DNA from: Clostridiales bacterium UBA7001
GTDB taxonomy: Bacteria; Bacillota; Clostridia; TANB77; CAG-508
Direction: 5' to 3'
Assembly (NCBI GenBank): GCA_002449785.1
Contig: DJXP01000015.1
Span: 1 to 45,860, forward strand
DNA length: 45,860 bases
The notes beneath the pieces are model-generated. The model had not been told where the DNA came from, ran no database searches, and was given only the letters and a program-made list of their open reading frames with translations. The position numbers and the translations under genes are program-made. Below, piece after piece: positions 8,001-17,051 of this stretch (its first letter is position 1; each line of letters opens with the position of its first letter).

Positions 8001-11000
8001 TTCCTGTTGTATTTTTTAAAGTTACTTGTTTTTCTGCCTCATTTGAATTTTCACTATTAAATACACTATCTGTTACATCTACTTCTGTTAAATCAACTTG
8101 TTTAACAACTGCTTTAATATTTACTTTTACCTCCGATGGTCTTAAAGAAGTATGTCCAGTATCTTCCCACACTTTAGTTACAGTAAGAGTACTTGTATGT
8201 TCTACTCTTACAGCAGCACTAGCCGTAACTTCTTGAGATTCATCCAAAGTTTCTATTAAAGTTGCTTTTGCTGTTACATTATTTTCAATTTCTGTAACAG
8301 TTACAGGAACATTTATATATTCTACTCTAATATTTTTAGTTATACTAATATTTCCAGATTCAGGATTATTATATGTATCTACCTCTATAGCATCAGTCCA
8401 TCTAATAGTTTTTGTTTCCTCATCATATGTACCACCATCAAAACGAGATTTTGTGGTATCTATACTCTGATCTAGCACATCAGTAATCTCTATAGTTAAA
8501 TCACCAATGTAATTTGTAACTGTAGCATTATATGTAATAGCATAAGTTACGGATTTATTTTCATCACTATCTTCAATTACAGTTTTATTTGCAACTTTAG
8601 TAACAGAATTTGTAATAGTTGGAGTAACTAATACATAGTAATATTTTACATATTGAACTGAATCTGAATATGTTCCAGTATAATTAGAAGGTATATATGG
8701 ATCATCATCTCCAGGGTTCTTTCCTATAGGAACTGAATCACCATAATTTGTTCCATATTCATCACTTACTTCTTTATTAGTTGCTATTCTATAATTTTCT
8801 GGAACATTTTCTGTATATGTATCATCTAAATTTGTAGGACTATATGTATCTCCAAACTTAACACTTCCTGTTATTGGAAGAGTTAAGCTTTCAGCCACTT
8901 CTTCAGTTGTACCTAGCTTATAGCTATTTACAATAACTTTTGCACCATTTTTTAATCTATAATAATAATATATAATTAAGTCCTCTGTAGCTTCCCCTGT
9001 ATAATTAGCAGGAGTTTCTACAAGTTCATACATAGTATTTACATTACTTGCTGCAGTTGTAGTATATATTTCATTTGGCATAACACTAATTACTACATCT
9101 TCTATCTGACTATTACTTGTATCTGTTACGTTTTCGTCTGTTCCTTGAATTAAATATTTTGTAGTAATAGTAAATGGTTTTACTTTATAATAATAATTTA
9201 CTATTTGTTTATCTTGAGTAAAGGTTCCTGAAGCATTTACCGGTATATAAACATCAGCTAAAAATTCATTAAAAGTACTATAACCTATTTCTTCAATATT
9301 ATCTTTTCCATAAATTGTTAATACATCATCTTCAGTTTTTCCTGAATAATAGTCGCTATTTTTTATTAGCTCATATTGAATATCATTTCTTGGAAAAGCC
9401 TTATATCTATCTGTTCCTATTTCTCCTCTTAGGTATTCACTTTCAACTATTTTTTCTGTAGAAGATACTAAATCTTCATTCCATAATAAATGGTTTACCT
9501 CAACACTAGATGCATTTTGAGAAAACAAAACAGTTATATACTTATTTTCAGTTAAGTTTTCAAATGCTGGTATTGTAACCACTCCTGTTACTTCATCAGG
9601 CGTGAAGATATAACCTGCATCATTTATTTTAATTGATACAATCTGATAACCTTCATCAGGTGTAATTACTATATCATTTGTTGCATCTCTATTTATTTTA
9701 ACATTTTCAACTAATTTGATATTATCTTGTGGCCTATGGTTTGAATCATAATCACCTGTAATTGTACCACCCACATTATTTTCTGTAATATTTTGAGTAG
9801 TTATTTCAAATTGTTTTAAGTTATTAATTACAGTTAATTCTTCTAAAGCATTTACTTGCGGTTTTTCAATAATATTATTGTATTTTACTAAATATCCATC
9901 ATCATTTTCAGCTAAATTAATTGTTGGATTTGAAGCAGACTCAAAAGTAAGCTTAAGTCCCATTGAAATACCACTTACAACAAATCCACCATCATTTAAT
10001 TCAGATACAGAAGTTACTTCATCATATTTTTCGTAGCTTTCTCCATTTCCACTACTTGTAATTTTAAATGCTTTTATTAAATTAAAGTTTGAATCAAATT
10101 TTATTATAAAGCCATCTGTATCTCCGTCTTTCTCATTTATATCAACTGTTCCATCTTTATCAACATCTATGTTTTTTGCATAATACCATCCTACAACTAA
10201 ATATCCTTTATCTGCTGTTTGAACAGCTTTTCCTATTAATTCATCACTACTTGTATTTCCAAATACATATGATTCATCTTTTATGCATGTTTTATCAGAT
10301 GAATATTTAAGTAAAAATATATCTAAACCACTTGTATGACTAAAGTCAACTGTTCCGTCACTGTCTACATCTAAATCTGCACCAAATTGACCATATACTA
10401 AAATACTTCCATCACTTAAATTAGATATACCTTTTATTTTTTCATTTGTTCCAAATCCATTTGCTACTTCACCTTTGGTTTGAACTTTTGTATGAGAAGA
10501 ATAGTTTCCACTTTCATTGTTATACCAAACAAGTAAACAATCAGTTCTATTTAAATTATCACTAGTTACTGAAATTGTTTGGTCAGAATTTAAATATATA
10601 TTTCTACCAACATATGTTAATGCAACAACATTTTCCGTACCTTGCTTTTTTATATCTAACGGCATTGTTTCTCCATTTGCCGTTCCAATTAATTTTGCAT
10701 AATTTAATGAACTTAAATCTATAGAATATGAAGCTATAAATCCATTCATTCTATTAGTGCTTAAATTATTTAAAGATGCAGCTCCATTATTAAATGATAT
10801 TTGAGAACTATAGAATCCTCCAGTAACAATTATTTTAGAACCATTTTCTGTTAATGAATACATATATTCATTTCCAGATGCTCCGCTAATTACTGTTGAG
10901 CTTATATACTCTCCGCTTCTACTATATAAGACAACAATACCATCTTGACTTCCAGGAGAAGCTACCCCTAAATTAGTATCAGCGCTTAAATAATTTCCAA

Positions 11001-14000
11001 CTACTGCAATATTTCCATTTTCAAGTTCTATTACTTTCTTATATTCTTCATCTAAACTACCACCAAATGTTTTTACCCATTCTATTGTTCCATCAGATGC
11101 AGATTTTATAATTATTGCATCTTTTTCTCCTCTTGAAGTAATAGTTTGTACATTATTATTATTTAAATCTTTAGAAACATTTCCTGATTTATCTTTAATA
11201 TCAACTGTTCCATACATGCTACCTACTGCTAGTACTCCACCATCTTTAGTAGGATAGGTATCATAAATACTGTTCCAACCAGAACTACTTTCATAATTTA
11301 CCCATTCAACATCATATTTTGTAACTTCTTCTTGAGATTTTCCTATACCAAAATTATATGTTCTATCTTTTTCATCTTGAGATAAATCATAAATATCTGG
11401 TGCACTTTCCTCAACTGCCTGATATAAACCTTCTCCAAGTCCAAGTAATAAATCACCATTTTCATCTGTTGTTCCAATTGCCTCTTGACCATCAGCAGTT
11501 TTAGCAATACTAACAGATCCGTCATTTTCATCTATTGAATAAATTTTAAATGTTGCATCTTCAACTGGATCACCTTCATCATTCTTTTTATGTATTACAA
11601 AATTTGGTGAGTTTTCTATACCAATTTTACATAGAGGATTTTCACTTGATGGATTTTCTACACTTATATCTAATTCATCAGAAACTTTTCTAACTGATCC
11701 TTCACCTGAAATTATTTCAAGTTCTAAGTTTCCACTTCCATTTCTTTTTGCTCTAAATTTAATTTGCTCTGTATTTAATGTATATCCTATTGGTGGATAT
11801 ACTTCCTCTAAAGTATAAATACTATCATTCTCACCTGTACTCTTACCAGATACATATTCATATAAATCATCTATTCTTATTTGTCCGTTCTCATCTGTAA
11901 TATATAGTGAACCATTTTTTGAAATACCATCACCATATATTCTAAAATATGCATTTTCTAATTTATTCTCAGAATCTTTTTGATATTTATTTATTAATAA
12001 GCTATATGTAGGAATTTTTTCATTTTCAAGCCTTACTTCAAATACAGGTATTCCATCATCTCCTGTAACTAGTGCAACATTATATGAATTACTATTGTTA
12101 CCTGAAACTTGAAGTGAGAATCCATTATTATTTACAATTTTAAATGTAATAGTATCATTATTTAAATAATATCCTTTAGATGTTGTTTCTTTAAGCACAT
12201 AATTTTCATTTGTATATAATCCTGAAGTATCTATTTGTCCTAGTTGATTTGTAGTTAATGTAATATTATCTTTTCCTTTACCATTTAAAGAAAACTCAAC
12301 ATTTTTTAGTAAAGATTCTCCACTTGTTTTATATATTTTAAGTCTTGCTTTAACTTCATTATTAATACCTAAATTTACAACATAATCTGTTTCATCTGTT
12401 TTAGTAACTGTAGCACTTCTTAAAAGATTTGGATATTTTTCTACAAGATTTGAATAATTATTTTCTCCTTCTTTATATACAACATATAAATTATCATCTT
12501 CATCTGTATAAGTATACATGTGTATTTCCGTATCATCTAAAACATATGTATTTTTTGTTCTTATCTCTTTTATTATGTATTCTTTTTCCGCATATAAACC
12601 TGTAACTAAAAGCTTTCCTTCTGAATCAGTTGATTTTATTTTGTTTTCTCCTGTTTCAGTATCAATTATAGAAAAGGTTACACCAGGTATTACTTTATTA
12701 GAACCTTTTTGATATTTTTGTATTTCAAAATCATATTGTTTTGCAATCATAAAACCAAGTTTTGAAGACATAATTGTTCTATTATATTTCCCAGCATTTG
12801 TATCAATTGAAAAATATACTGCATGCTCACTATAAGCTATTTCATTATATTCAATACCTGTAGGTATCTCTATATTATAAGAAAAAACTAACCTATCACT
12901 ATTACTACTTTGTACTTCATAATCTCCTAAATCAATTAAAAATGTTTTTATTTGAGACCAATCTGTTACATCATCTTTAGATATCCATCCATTTGATGGA
13001 TCTGTTAAGTCTTTAGTTGGATGTTCATTAGTTGAATAATATACAAAAGTAATATTTTTAAGTTCTTCAGGAACACTTATTCCAGAAGATGTCATAGTAG
13101 TTGAATAAGAAGAACCTAATAAATTATCATTTGTAACATATTTATTTCCTTCAAAAGGTATTACTCCCTGAATTAAAATATTTGAAATTACTTCTCTATA
13201 ATTGTTCTTTAAAACAATATCTACTGTTGCTGTTCTTGTATTTTTATCTGTTTTAGCAATTCTTGGTGCAATTGTTAAATTTTCTGATACTTTTGCTTCT
13301 TGGAAAGATGATATATTATTAGGTGGAGTAAATATTAATTCTTTGCTATAATAATTTACCTTCTCAACTAAATCACTATCTTCATCAACATCATATTCGT
13401 CTATAATTGGTCTATAATAAGTTTCAGCTAGTTCATTTGACGCATATAATTCAATATATCTTGATGAACTTGGTATAGACATATTAAAATCTGGTGTAAG
13501 ATCTATATCTACATCTATATGAAATGCTGTGGGAATTTCGTTTTCCGTTAAAATTTTTATAAACCAAATATTATTTTTTTGATATGCATCATATCCAAGA
13601 ATATTAACTCCATTGTCAGCTACAATACTATTAATATCTATATTATTTATTTCAGATGGGAACTTTAATAAAAATGAACCATTTTGCCATTTTTGCTCAT
13701 AATTATTTCTTGAATAAGTAGTAATTCTTACTTTCTCATTATAAGTATCATTTGTACCTATAGCTAATGGGTCTATTGTTATTTCTGCAACAGATAAGTT
13801 AGATACATATAGAGCAGTATTTGATCTATTACTAATTAACCTATAAGCTTCATTTTCATCATATTTAAAGTAGGTAGAAACATTTGATGAAATCTTAGTA
13901 TATTCATCAAACATTTCTCTTGTAATATTTTCTGTTAAGAACTTATCATTAATTTGTTTTATAGAAATTGCATGAAACTGTCCTCTTGTTCTTACTTCGC

Positions 14001-15708
14001 TAGTCTCAATTCTAATATGTTCAATAGGTCTTGTATATAAATATGGTGCTTCTTTAGTATAATTATCCCAATCATCTGCCGTAAATTTATGTATTAATGT
14101 TGAAGTATCATCATCATAAACATTTATATATCCATTTTCGCCAAAGAAAGTTCCACTACCTGTAAAATAAATACCTTTATTTGTAACATAATTTTCTAAA
14201 CTTAAATTAGAAATATCATCATCTTTAAATAATTGGTCTGATGACAAGTCGTCCATAGTTTCTTCATCTGTATCAGCCTCTGTAGGTTCTTTTAGTTTAA
14301 TATTTGTTATTATTCCCTCTGCACCTTTATTAATATACCAATCAACTATATATGTATCATCTTCTGTTAAATCATCTGCTGAAACTATATTATTATATAT
14401 TTGCTCAGGAATAGCTTTAGATACAACATAAGCACCTCCAAATGGGAAGAACTCTCTTGTTCCAACATAAACACCTACATCAGTTCCTTCACCTGTTAAA
14501 TGTGAATAAACTATTTCCAATGTTTCAGTAGATACATTTGACATTACAGGATTTGTAAATCCATCTGTTCCACTATTATAAGCCCAATAATAACCTGAAA
14601 CTGGTATATTTAAAGTCATATATTCATTATAAGCTTCTGGAGGATATTTTACAGAAAAGATAAAATCATTATATCTTTCTGTATAATATGTACCTGTATA
14701 TACTTGTTTTGTAATTTTTCCTGCTCTATTTAATTCTGCATTTCTTTCAGCAACAAAATCTCCTGTAAAAGCATCATATGTATATGTAACATTTCCATCA
14801 TCTAATGAATCTGTTATTTCAACACTTATAGGAGAATATCCATTCAGTTTAGGTATAGTACCTTCTATATGAGCTGTAGCTAGATTTTGTGCCCATTTTG
14901 TTTCCTGAATTGCTACATGAAAACCTAATGTAATAGGATCTGTATCATTTGTTTTGGTTAGTCTTGAATCATAACCCTGATATTTATTTTTTTCATCTTT
15001 TTTATATGTAGTTGGAATTTTTGAAACTGGTGTATTAAACCAATCAACATTAAAGAATACATTTTTTACTATTTCCGTTTCATTTCCTTCAGAATCAACA
15101 TATGTACCTGTAAATGTAACATAATTTTCCTGATTATAATATGTAGAATTATTATCTAAAGCATCAAAAATACTAAACTTATTAGAATAATTACCGCTTC
15201 TAACTTTTCCAGAAAGTAGTAACTGATTTCCATTTAGTATATTATTTAATTCAATTAATTCCGTATTTTCTCCAATATAATTCTGAAGAACAAACTCGTC
15301 TCTTACAATTGTTGTATATAAATAAAAGTTTGTTGAATTAATTGTTATTTTTCCATCTTTTAAGTATCCGTCACCTTCTGTTGAAATTTCAAAATATAAT
15401 GTATCTTCTTCACCAATTTTATTACATGTGCCTCTGATTCCATCTGCAATTCCATCATCATTTAAATCTTTTAAGAAAAATGCATCAAATTTAACAAAAG
15501 GTGTACCATCAATAACATTATCATTTTCATTAACTCTTTCATAAGAAAGCATTCTTTTCATTTCTGGAGAAATAGATTGTTTAGGATTATTTCTGTTTAC
15601 AAAAATAAGCACACAAATACAAGCCATTATCGCAATTACAATTGCAATAGTAGCTATTTTGGTCTTATTTATTCTTTTAATTTCCTTTCTTTTAGTAATC
15701 CTATTCAT
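5029..15708 (-). CDS. Giant multidomain LPPTG surface adhesin / ancillary pilin (3,559 aa)
   Basis: One uninterrupted frame spans nearly a quarter of the window. Domains, with approximate residues: a basic N terminus with a hydrophobic segment (16-38); a long N-terminal adhesin region (40-980) opening with a DLNDDGIADG calcium-loop-like motif; four SpaA-like domains (990-1460). A region of repeated GGVLAVGS / GYLVVGW / GGFVVSG strands (1470-1940) resembles a beta-propeller and holds two DxDxDGTVD loops. MucBP-like repeats (2070-2360), a D2-like domain, and six CNA-B repeats marked by V-x-K-x-W and RP follow (from about 2500, 2640, 2757, 2868, 2983 and 3246). A final SpaA domain with RLRETKAPAGY leads to LPPTG near 3458 and a membrane segment. 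A basic tail of about 78 residues then follows, unusually long. The start is firm: GAGGAG lies a few bases before the ATG, and the upstream stop is nine bases away. Probably the host- or glycan-binding tip subunit; the ligand is unknown. Confidence 0.93.
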   Translation of the reverse strand: MNRITKRKEIKRINKTKIATIAIVIAIMACICVLIFVNRNNPKQSISPEMKRMLSYERVNENDNVIDGTPFVKFDAFFLKDLNDDGIADGIRGTCNKIGEEDTLYFEISTEGDGYLKDGKITINSTNFYLYTTIVRDEFVLQNYIGENTELIELNNILNGNQLLLSGKVRSGNYSNKFSIFDALDNNSTYYNQENYVTFTGTYVDSEGNETEIVKNVFFNVDWFNTPVSKIPTTYKKDEKNKYQGYDSRLTKTNDTDPITLGFHVAIQETKWAQNLATAHIEGTIPKLNGYSPISVEITDSLDDGNVTYTYDAFTGDFVAERNAELNRAGKITKQVYTGTYYTERYNDFIFSVKYPPEAYNEYMTLNIPVSGYYWAYNSGTDGFTNPVMSNVSTETLEIVYSHLTGEGTDVGVYVGTREFFPFGGAYVVSKAIPEQIYNNIVSADDLTEDDTYIVDWYINKGAEGIITNIKLKEPTEADTDEETMDDLSSDQLFKDDDISNLSLENYVTNKGIYFTGSGTFFGENGYINVYDDDTSTLIHKFTADDWDNYTKEAPYLYTRPIEHIRIETSEVRTRGQFHAISIKQINDKFLTENITREMFDEYTKISSNVSTYFKYDENEAYRLISNRSNTALYVSNLSVAEITIDPLAIGTNDTYNEKVRITTYSRNNYEQKWQNGSFLLKFPSEINNIDINSIVADNGVNILGYDAYQKNNIWFIKILTENEIPTAFHIDVDIDLTPDFNMSIPSSSRYIELYASNELAETYYRPIIDEYDVDEDSDLVEKVNYYSKELIFTPPNNISSFQEAKVSENLTIAPRIAKTDKNTRTATVDIVLKNNYREVISNILIQGVIPFEGNKYVTNDNLLGSSYSTTMTSSGISVPEELKNITFVYYSTNEHPTKDLTDPSNGWISKDDVTDWSQIKTFLIDLGDYEVQSSNSDRLVFSYNIEIPTGIEYNEIAYSEHAVYFSIDTNAGKYNRTIMSSKLGFMIAKQYDFEIQKYQKGSNKVIPGVTFSIIDTETGENKIKSTDSEGKLLVTGLYAEKEYIIKEIRTKNTYVLDDTEIHMYTYTDEDDNLYVVYKEGENNYSNLVEKYPNLLRSATVTKTDETDYVVNLGINNEVKARLKIYKTSGESLLKNVEFSLNGKGKDNITLTTNQLGQIDTSGLYTNENYVLKETTSKGYYLNNDTITFKIVNNNGFSLQVSGNNSNSYNVALVTGDDGIPVFEVRLENEKIPTYSLLINKYQKDSENKLENAYFRIYGDGISKNGSLYITDENGQIRIDDLYEYVSGKSTGENDSIYTLEEVYPPIGYTLNTEQIKFRAKRNGSGNLELEIISGEGSVRKVSDELDISVENPSSENPLCKIGIENSPNFVIHKKNDEGDPVEDATFKIYSIDENDGSVSIAKTADGQEAIGTTDENGDLLLGLGEGLYQAVEESAPDIYDLSQDEKDRTYNFGIGKSQEEVTKYDVEWVNYESSSGWNSIYDTYPTKDGGVLAVGSMYGTVDIKDKSGNVSKDLNNNNVQTITSRGEKDAIIIKSASDGTIEWVKTFGGSLDEEYKKVIELENGNIAVVGNYLSADTNLGVASPGSQDGIVVLYSRSGEYISSTVISGASGNEYMYSLTENGSKIIVTGGFYSSQISFNNGAASLNNLSTNRMNGFIASYSIDLSSLNYAKLIGTANGETMPLDIKKQGTENVVALTYVGRNIYLNSDQTISVTSDNLNRTDCLLVWYNNESGNYSSHTKVQTKGEVANGFGTNEKIKGISNLSDGSILVYGQFGADLDVDSDGTVDFSHTSGLDIFLLKYSSDKTCIKDESYVFGNTSSDELIGKAVQTADKGYLVVGWYYAKNIDVDKDGTVDINEKDGDTDGFIIKFDSNFNLIKAFKITSSGNGESYEKYDEVTSVSELNDGGFVVSGISMGLKLTFESASNPTINLAENDDGYLVKYNNIIEKPQVNALEELTVINNLKQFEITTQNITENNVGGTITGDYDSNHRPQDNIKLVENVKINRDATNDIVITPDEGYQIVSIKINDAGYIFTPDEVTGVVTIPAFENLTENKYITVLFSQNASSVEVNHLLWNEDLVSSTEKIVESEYLRGEIGTDRYKAFPRNDIQYELIKNSDYYSGKTEDDVLTIYGKDNIEEIGYSTFNEFLADVYIPVNASGTFTQDKQIVNYYYKVKPFTITTKYLIQGTDENVTDTSNSQIEDVVISVMPNEIYTTTAASNVNTMYELVETPANYTGEATEDLIIYYYYRLKNGAKVIVNSYKLGTTEEVAESLTLPITGSVKFGDTYSPTNLDDTYTENVPENYRIATNKEVSDEYGTNYGDSVPIGKNPGDDDPYIPSNYTGTYSDSVQYVKYYYVLVTPTITNSVTKVANKTVIEDSDENKSVTYAITYNATVTNYIGDLTIEITDVLDQSIDTTKSRFDGGTYDEETKTIRWTDAIEVDTYNNPESGNISITKNIRVEYINVPVTVTEIENNVTAKATLIETLDESQEVTASAAVRVEHTSTLTVTKVWEDTGHTSLRPSEVKVNIKAVVKQVDLTEVDVTDSVFNSENSNEAEKQVTLKNTTGNTNGENWTYVWSNLPKYTSDGDRITYSLEEVPLDGTAGIVYRNPVVAKTSGNDENDITYEITNTYTTPTDIINVNVTKVWDDNSNANGKRPENIKLNVKVSGESNIIQEYTLSNQTAVTHEESHIFELLKYDANGNAINYVIDEAEATSGDLKFYIKSSESGTTVNSGTADSFNASITNTFTVPDDKVTIGVTKIWSDNNNEASKRPSGIKVTVTGGATNSEFNLTTENKESLETPYVWKKSLGEFAKYDSSGNEITYIVDEEEVNTDDLKFYSKQISPSRTGDSYEYTITNTFTVPEDKLNISAKKLWIESNETQRAKRPASVILKLVKVIDEENVIELARREVNSESGENGWEVDSFGEFAKYDSLGDLVVYRIDEEEVSAGDLKFYTKSGGNVVEVSSKNLGVVTNTFTVPDEKTTYKAIKVWDDGNIDRLESIKLVVSGGENTKNYNLTASNVDSTNSNNWEYTFTNLPKYDSNGDEITYSVSEEAVNSGELDKYISSTSGNTITNKLIIRNLSIEKEATEEILSKDTKISYKLDYEADIISEYNGEVNIQIVDTLPYRIIDTTELAGGTYTEEGTNYKITWTGTYNPTSNIITWSGGTSEELDSQEIEGINKIKFSKTISVLYEESKLIENYETAKTNSTDAIITNNVEASISLINNVTQKATSSAETEINFSRNIEVVKEWKGDQSLLASRPTSINAKLKDGDTVLDTQELNSSNTFKYTWENKSKYDTLGNEINYLVDEETVPSGYYKEITLVRTEGNNLFYKITNNKYGSIKITKVDGANTETKLPGAELNLQKLKEDENNPGSYIVDDSFNERTVTTSQETETLGVALFENLEYGKYRLRETKAPAGYNLLRSTVDIEITDVNPDYESNLSNNLKTVLPPTGEIGQYIFVIAGILIIIYAIKMKNGRVNVFLGLRPLRRNMFTGKQNKKTSYRPKRKDFLTRELEKSVYYNYQIEHDAYIKDQINKIKTRRNYRKNKNKKE
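6640..8200 (-). repeat. CNA-B domain array with conserved DNA segments
   Basis: Five of the six CNA-B domains of the giant adhesin follow one another here at about 340-bp spacing. Linker DNA is conserved: ggaactgtaaatgtatttgt occurs identically at 6761-6780 and 7451-7470, and with two changes at 7112-7131. The identity could support recombination that changes domain number. Confidence 0.75.
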
Positions 15709-15717
15709 TATTCTCCT

Positions 15718-16932
15718 CTAATAATTTATATATAACACTGCTCTTGAGCCTATATTTGAATCTGTACCACCTGCACTTTGTTGTTCATACTTAGATATAT
15801 ATGTATTTGAATCATAACTTGCCTTTCCACCTCTATAATATCTATTTGATAGAGAACGACTAGCTGCCATTGTAAACTCTCCTACATTTCCAGCCAAATC
15901 ATATATATTAAATACTTTTGTATATTCTGCACTACCTGTTGGTATAACTGTAACTGTATCAATTGTTTTAGTAGCAGTTGTTCCATCAGTTTTAAGATAT
16001 GTAAATGTTGATGTTTTATAATTTCCAAAACCAGAAGAATCTGTTGCTATATCATCATTTGTTTTTATACCTAAATCTAAAATATGTTTTAAAACCATAT
16101 CATACTGAATATACCAAATAATATTTGTTTCTACTGCAGTATTACTATTTTTCAAGTTTTTACTATGTTCATATATCATATACCAATTCAGTGAACCTAT
16201 ATTTGCATTTAATTTTCTAACAACAAATGAATTTTTATTTAAATCACCTGTTTCATATCTTCCGCAATAAAATCCTCCATATGTTGCTATACTTTCTAAC
16301 ATTTTATAAAATCGTGACTGCATTTCAGATATCAATTCCTGTGTAGTTCTAGAACCGTATAAACCTCCCATCCAGTCACTCTCTTTATCTATAGTATAAG
16401 CGAAGTTTGGTTCACCTCTATCAATTAAAGAAGTAGTTTGAGCAGTGTATCCTGTATTTTTAAATTCATATGTCTTTGCATACATAACATGTCTATAATA
16501 ATAGTACATATTTCCTAGTTCAGATGATGTAACTGGTATCCAAACATATTGATTTCTTGTTTTTTGAGCATCTAATAATGCCCATTCATCAGTTGGTACT
16601 GGATCTGTTCCTTCATATATTACAAAACCAGCATAACCCGTATCTGTATCCAAATTAACATATTGCTCGCTTTCTATAGAAGATGCTGTATATCCAGTAG
16701 GAACTGGTACAGTAATTCCATCTTTACTTACAACATCAGTATAATTACTAGTATTTTTTGCCTTTACATCTACTGGCAAGTCCATTTTGTTACTTATACC
16801 ACCAAATAAACGTAAAGATTTTTTATTTATAATATTGAAAATAAGCGCAACAATACAAGCTATAATACTCATAATTATTATAACTTGCAAAGCCTTCATT
16901 TTACTTAATTTCTTAGTAAAAAATCTCATCAT
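15718..16932 (-). CDS. Membrane-anchored SUMF1/formylglycine-generating-enzyme-like protein of the pilus operon
   Basis: A 404-residue protein with one N-terminal membrane segment (about 15-35) and an extracellular domain of the FGE-sulfatase (SUMF1) type, a C-type-lectin fold. Landmarks are WIPV (131-134), GGFYCGRYE (219-227), IYDLAGNVGEFT (343-354), YRGGK (366-370) and GSRAVLYI near the end. True formylglycine-generating enzymes use two C-terminal cysteines; here the only cysteines are Cys26 in the membrane segment and Cys223. Catalysis is therefore unlikely and a ligand-binding role more plausible. There is no sorting signal. It is the first gene after the operon promoter, ATG ATG follows CGGAG closely, and its stop lies nine bases before the giant adhesin start. 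Its membrane segment resembles that of the adhesin. A role as a pilus-associated lectin or assembly partner is inferred. Confidence 0.85.
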   Translation of the reverse strand: MMRFFTKKLSKMKALQVIIIMSIIACIVALIFNIINKKSLRLFGGISNKMDLPVDVKAKNTSNYTDVVSKDGITVPVPTGYTASSIESEQYVNLDTDTGYAGFVIYEGTDPVPTDEWALLDAQKTRNQYVWIPVTSSELGNMYYYYRHVMYAKTYEFKNTGYTAQTTSLIDRGEPNFAYTIDKESDWMGGLYGSRTTQELISEMQSRFYKMLESIATYGGFYCGRYETGDLNKNSFVVRKLNANIGSLNWYMIYEHSKNLKNSNTAVETNIIWYIQYDMVLKHILDLGIKTNDDIATDSSGFGNYKTSTFTYLKTDGTTATKTIDTVTVIPTGSAEYTKVFNIYDLAGNVGEFTMAASRSLSNRYYRGGKASYDSNTYISKYEQQSAGGTDSNIGSRAVLYINY

Positions 16933-16962
16933 GATACTCCGATTTTTATTTAATTCATTTTG

Positions 16963-16991
16963 ATTATATATATAAATAAAAAATTTTTCAA
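16963..16991 (-). promoter_or_regulatory. Promoter of the pilus/adhesin operon
   Basis: TTGAAA (16986-16991), a 17-bp spacer and TATAAT (16963-16968) on the minus strand lie about 30 bp before the SUMF1-like start. Two bases upstream of the -35 is a run of 12 A (T12 on plus, 16994-17005), which may act as an UP-like element and could vary in length. Confidence 0.8.
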
Positions 16992-17023
16992 TGTTTTTTT
17001 TTTTTACAAAATTATAAAAATTA

Positions 17024-17043
17024 CGGGGCTATATATAGCCCCG
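17024..17043 (-). terminator. Terminator of deoB
   Basis: A perfect 20-base palindrome (CGGGGCTATATATAGCCCCG) lies 8 bases after the deoB stop, followed on the minus strand by TAATTTTTATAATTTT. It separates deoB from the pilus operon promoter and is the most GC-rich hairpin in the window. Confidence 0.85.
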
Positions 17044-17051
17044 ATTTAATA

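Noticed and set aside
11343..11531. 62-residue minus-strand frame inside the giant adhesin
   Set aside because: It is an alternate frame of a continuous, well-conserved coding sequence.
15718..16000. Variable region of a diversity-generating retroelement at the 3' end of the SUMF1-like gene
   Set aside because: The fold is the type used by such systems, but no reverse transcriptase or template repeat is in the window.
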